DNA of 16,878 nucleotides from JBFHNV01 sp965365655 (GTDB taxonomy: Bacteria; Pseudomonadota; Gammaproteobacteria; HK1). The notes beneath the pieces are model-generated. The model was not told where the DNA came from and searched no databases. It worked only from the letters and a program-made list of their open reading frames with translations. This document shows, one piece after another, positions 14,987 through 16,878 of the stretch. Both the position numbers and the translations under genes were made by a program. Numbering within the stretch: position 1 is the first letter of the stretch; each line of letters starts with the position of its first letter. Location of the stretch: NCBI GenBank assembly GCA_965365655.1, contig CBDUCN010000085.1:1-16878 (forward strand). Reading direction: 5' to 3'.

Positions 14987-16720
14987 TCAGTCCACGGGCC
15001 GGATGGAGTCCGGGTCGAGCTGCCCGCCGAAGCCGTCGACGATCGCGCGCACGCCCGGGTCCTCCTGCAAGGTCTCGGCGGCCTGGCGCCGCCGGGCGTC
15101 GGCCTCCCGGCGCGCGACGACGGCCGGCGTGTCCGCGGACTCCGCGCCCGCCTCGCCGAGCGCGATGTTCACGCTGACCGCACGCCCGAGGTGGCCCGAC
15201 AGCGCATCCTCGAGGCGCTTCGGCCCGCGCCCGGCGGCGAGCTGGCGGTGCTCCGGCGCGAGACGCAGTCGCACCCGGTCTTCGTCGACGCCCAGCAGCT
15301 CGCAGTTCGCCGCCAGCTCGCGCGCCAGCCCCTGCAGCTCGAGCGCGGCCACGATCTGCGGCCACTCGCCCGGGCCGGCGCCGGCCTCGACGGCCCGCGG
15401 CGCGGGCCCGGCGCCGGCGGCCGGCGACGGGTTCGGGTCGTCCGTCCGCGCACGGGCCGCGGGCCGCGGGTCCGGATCGTCGCTCCGCGCACGGGCCGTG
15501 GACGGCGGCTCGGGATCGTCCATCCCCGCGTCGACCGCGTCGCGCGGCGCCGGCGTGGCGCCCGCCGCTGCCGGAGCGCGCGCCGCCGGCGCGCGCGCGG
15601 CCGCGGCGCGCCCGTCGCCGTCGGACGCCGCGCCCGCGTCCGGCGCGAACGCGAGCATGCGCAGCAGCGTCATCTCGAACCCCGTGCGCGGGTCCGGCGC
15701 CAGCGGCAGGTCGCGCCTGCCGATCAGTCCCACCTGGTACCACAGCTGCACGTCCTCCGGCGGCGCGGACGCGGCGACGCCGCGCGCCCACTCGTCGTCC
15801 TCGTCCTCCGGGTCCAGCGCGTCCGGCACCACCTGCGCCACCGCGACGCGCTTGAGCGCCGCGAGCAGCTCGGCCAGCAGCTCGCCGAAGTCCGCGACCT
15901 CGCCGGCCAGCGCGTCCACCTGAGCCAGCAGGCCCGCGCCGTCGGACGCTGCGAGCCGTTCCACCAGCGCACGCACGTGATGCCGGTCCAGCAGCCCCAG
16001 CATCGTGCGCACCGACTCCGCTTCCACCGCGCCGCCGCCGTGCGCGATCGCCTGGTCCAGCAGGCTGAGCGCGTCGCGCAGGCTGCCGTCCGCCGCGCGC
16101 GCGAGCAGCCGCGCCGCGCCGGCCTCCAGCGCGACGCCCTCCGCGTCCAGGATCTCCTCGATGCGCTTCGCGATCTGCTCGACCGGCAGGCGCTTGAGGC
16201 TGAACTGCAGGCAGCGCGACAGCACCGTGATCGGCATGCGCTGCGGATCGGTGGTCGCGAGCAGGAACTTCACGTGCGGCGGCGGCTCCTCCAGCGTCTT
16301 CAGCAGCGCGTTGAAGCTCGCGTCGGAGAACATGTGCACCTCGTCGATGAGGTAGATCTTGTGCGCCGCGCGGGTCGGGGCGTACTGCACGTTGTTCATC
16401 AGCTCGCGCGTCTCGTCCACCTTGGCCCGCGACGCCGCGTCCACCTCGATCAGGTCCACGTGGCGCCCCTGGTCGATCTCGGTGCACGCGGTGCACTCGC
16501 CGCACGGCGTCGAGCTCACGCCGCGCTCGCAGTTCAGGCACTTGGCGAGGATGCGCGCGACGGTGGTCTTGCCGACGCCGCGGGTGCCGGTGAACAGGAA
16601 CGCGTGGTGCACCCGCCCCTGATCCAGCGCGTTGCCGAGCGCGCGCACGACGTGGGCCTGCCCCACCAGCTCGCCGAAGCTGCGGGGGCGCCACTTGCGC
16701 GCCAGGGCCTGGTAGGTCAT
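14987..16720 (-). CDS. dnaX: DNA polymerase III clamp-loader subunit tau/gamma (DnaX)
   Basis: ATPase subunit of the clamp loader that places the beta clamp on primed DNA; the full-length tau form also tethers polymerase cores and helicase. From ATG 16720 it has 577 residues, against 643 in E. coli. Domain I-III features: ALARKWRPRSF (6-16), Walker A GTRGVGKT (45-52), zinc cysteines Cys64, Cys73, Cys76 and Cys79, Walker B IYLIDEVHMF (122-131), sensor LLATTDPQR and arginine-finger motif SRC (168-170). A disordered Ala/Pro/Asp linker (about 375-455) holds a 13-residue repeat, and a C-terminal alpha-binding-type domain (about 455-577) ends DPDSIRPVD. No A-rich slippery site is visible, so a gamma product by frameshift as in E. 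coli is not evident. An in-frame GTG at 16780 would add 20 residues, but that region holds the likely promoter; ATG 16720 gives the universal MxYxxLARKWRP start. Confidence 0.97.
   Translation of the reverse strand: MTYQALARKWRPRSFGELVGQAHVVRALGNALDQGRVHHAFLFTGTRGVGKTTVARILAKCLNCERGVSSTPCGECTACTEIDQGRHVDLIEVDAASRAKVDETRELMNNVQYAPTRAAHKIYLIDEVHMFSDASFNALLKTLEEPPPHVKFLLATTDPQRMPITVLSRCLQFSLKRLPVEQIAKRIEEILDAEGVALEAGAARLLARAADGSLRDALSLLDQAIAHGGGAVEAESVRTMLGLLDRHHVRALVERLAASDGAGLLAQVDALAGEVADFGELLAELLAALKRVAVAQVVPDALDPEDEDDEWARGVAASAPPEDVQLWYQVGLIGRRDLPLAPDPRTGFEMTLLRMLAFAPDAGAASDGDGRAAAARAPAARAPAAAGATPAPRDAVDAGMDDPEPPSTARARSDDPDPRPAARARTDDPNPSPAAGAGPAPRAVEAGAGPGEWPQIVAALELQGLARELAANCELLGVDEDRVRLRLAPEHRQLAAGRGPKRLEDALSGHLGRAVSVNIALGEAGAESADTPAVVARREADARRRQAAETLQEDPGVRAIVDGFGGQLDPDSIRPVD
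15404..15520 (-). repeat. Three tandem 39-base repeats inside dnaX
   Basis: The coding strand carries three adjacent 39-base units that encode 13-residue copies beginning DDPEPPSTARARS, DDPDPRPAARART and DDPNPSPAAGAGP (residues 401-439). TCCGCGCACGGGCCG occurs twice on the plus strand exactly 39 bases apart. The units keep the reading frame and lengthen the flexible linker between the ATPase body and the C-terminal domain. Confidence 0.75.
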
Positions 16721-16749
16721 CGGGAACGGGGGGAGCGAGCCGGGCGTGG

Positions 16750-16755
16750 AGTATA
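16750..16755 (-). promoter_or_regulatory. Candidate -10 box of the dnaX operon
   Basis: TATACT (five of six to TATAAT) on the minus strand, 30 bases before ATG 16720, predicts initiation near 16743 and a leader of about 23 bases. No matching -35 or TGn extension is seen, so the call rests on the -10 and its location only. Confidence 0.4.
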
Positions 16756-16804
16756 CGGGGGCGGGCGCGGGCCCACCCACCCGGGTGCGCCGCGCCCCGT
16801 GAGC

Positions 16805-16877
16805 GCGAGCCGGGTCCCGGCGCCGGGCCCGCCCGGCCTTCGCGACACGCGTCGATCCGACGCCGCCCCCGGCTCGC
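16805..16877. repeat. GC-rich inverted repeat at the right edge
   Basis: GCGAGCCGGG at 16805-16814 is perfectly complementary to CCCGGCTCGC at 16868-16877. Nested inside are a 21-base near-palindrome (16811-16831, one mismatch) and a six-pair hairpin GCGTCG-ATC-CGACGC (16849-16863). It could fold as a branched structure of about 73 bases. It lacks the T-loop and CCA features of a tRNA and the GGAAGGAAGCA core of the SRP RNA. It may be a terminator or structured leader of a gene outside the window; no function is assigned. Confidence 0.4.
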
Positions 16878-16878
16878 A

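Noticed and set aside
14583..16694. A 703-codon minus-strand frame overlapping dnaX and ybaB
   Set aside because: It is another-frame shadow rich in Gly/Arg/Ala; dnaX and ybaB show all expected family motifs in their own frames.
16721..16878. SRP (4.5S) RNA gene or tRNA upstream of dnaX
   Set aside because: Neither strand contains the GGAAGGAAGCA-like SRP core or a TTC-RA-Y T-loop with CCA end; only GC-rich inverted repeats are present.

Overview
The window is a very GC-rich chromosomal segment (roughly 70-75% G+C by eye). It carries single-copy housekeeping genes with clear gammaproteobacterial counterparts: mnmA-hflD, dnaX-ybaB-recR, orn, nnr, tsaE, amiB and a GlrR-type response regulator. 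I infer a high-GC gammaproteobacterium and cannot name the genus. I see no tRNA, rRNA, CRISPR array, insertion sequence, phage gene or attachment site. Coding density is high: no gap exceeds about 200 bases, so there is no long empty stretch to describe.

Left block (1-5144, minus strand): a sigma-54-dependent response regulator of the GlrR/QseF type, then a membrane-anchored FecR-TPR protein, then a CHASE2 sensor histidine kinase. The kinase overlaps the FecR gene by four bases (GTGA) and runs off the left edge. These probably form one envelope-sensing signalling module, and it is the least conventional part of the window.

Middle block (5292-9682): a DUF4197 exported protein (plus) converges on a DUF4126 membrane protein (minus). 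From the divergent spacer behind DUF4126, a plus-strand operon begins with an extended -10 promoter: mnmA (tRNA 2-thiouridylase), hflD and an unrecognised lipoprotein. Its genes overlap at both junctions.

Right block (9824-16720, minus strand, read right to left): dnaX (clamp loader tau/gamma), ybaB/ebfC, recR, orn, nnr, tsaE, amiB. This joins the classic dnaX-ybaB-recR replication/repair operon to the nnr-tsaE-amiB cluster that in E. coli lies near orn and is followed by mutL. Here mutL is absent after amiB. recR-orn (TGATG) and orn-nnr (GTGA) overlap, suggesting coupled translation. amiB has its own likely sigma-70 promoter in an AT-rich island behind tsaE. The last 158 bases (16721-16878) hold no gene, only a weak dnaX promoter element and a GC-rich inverted repeat at the edge.

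Most other long open frames are shadows caused by the high GC content and were left out.
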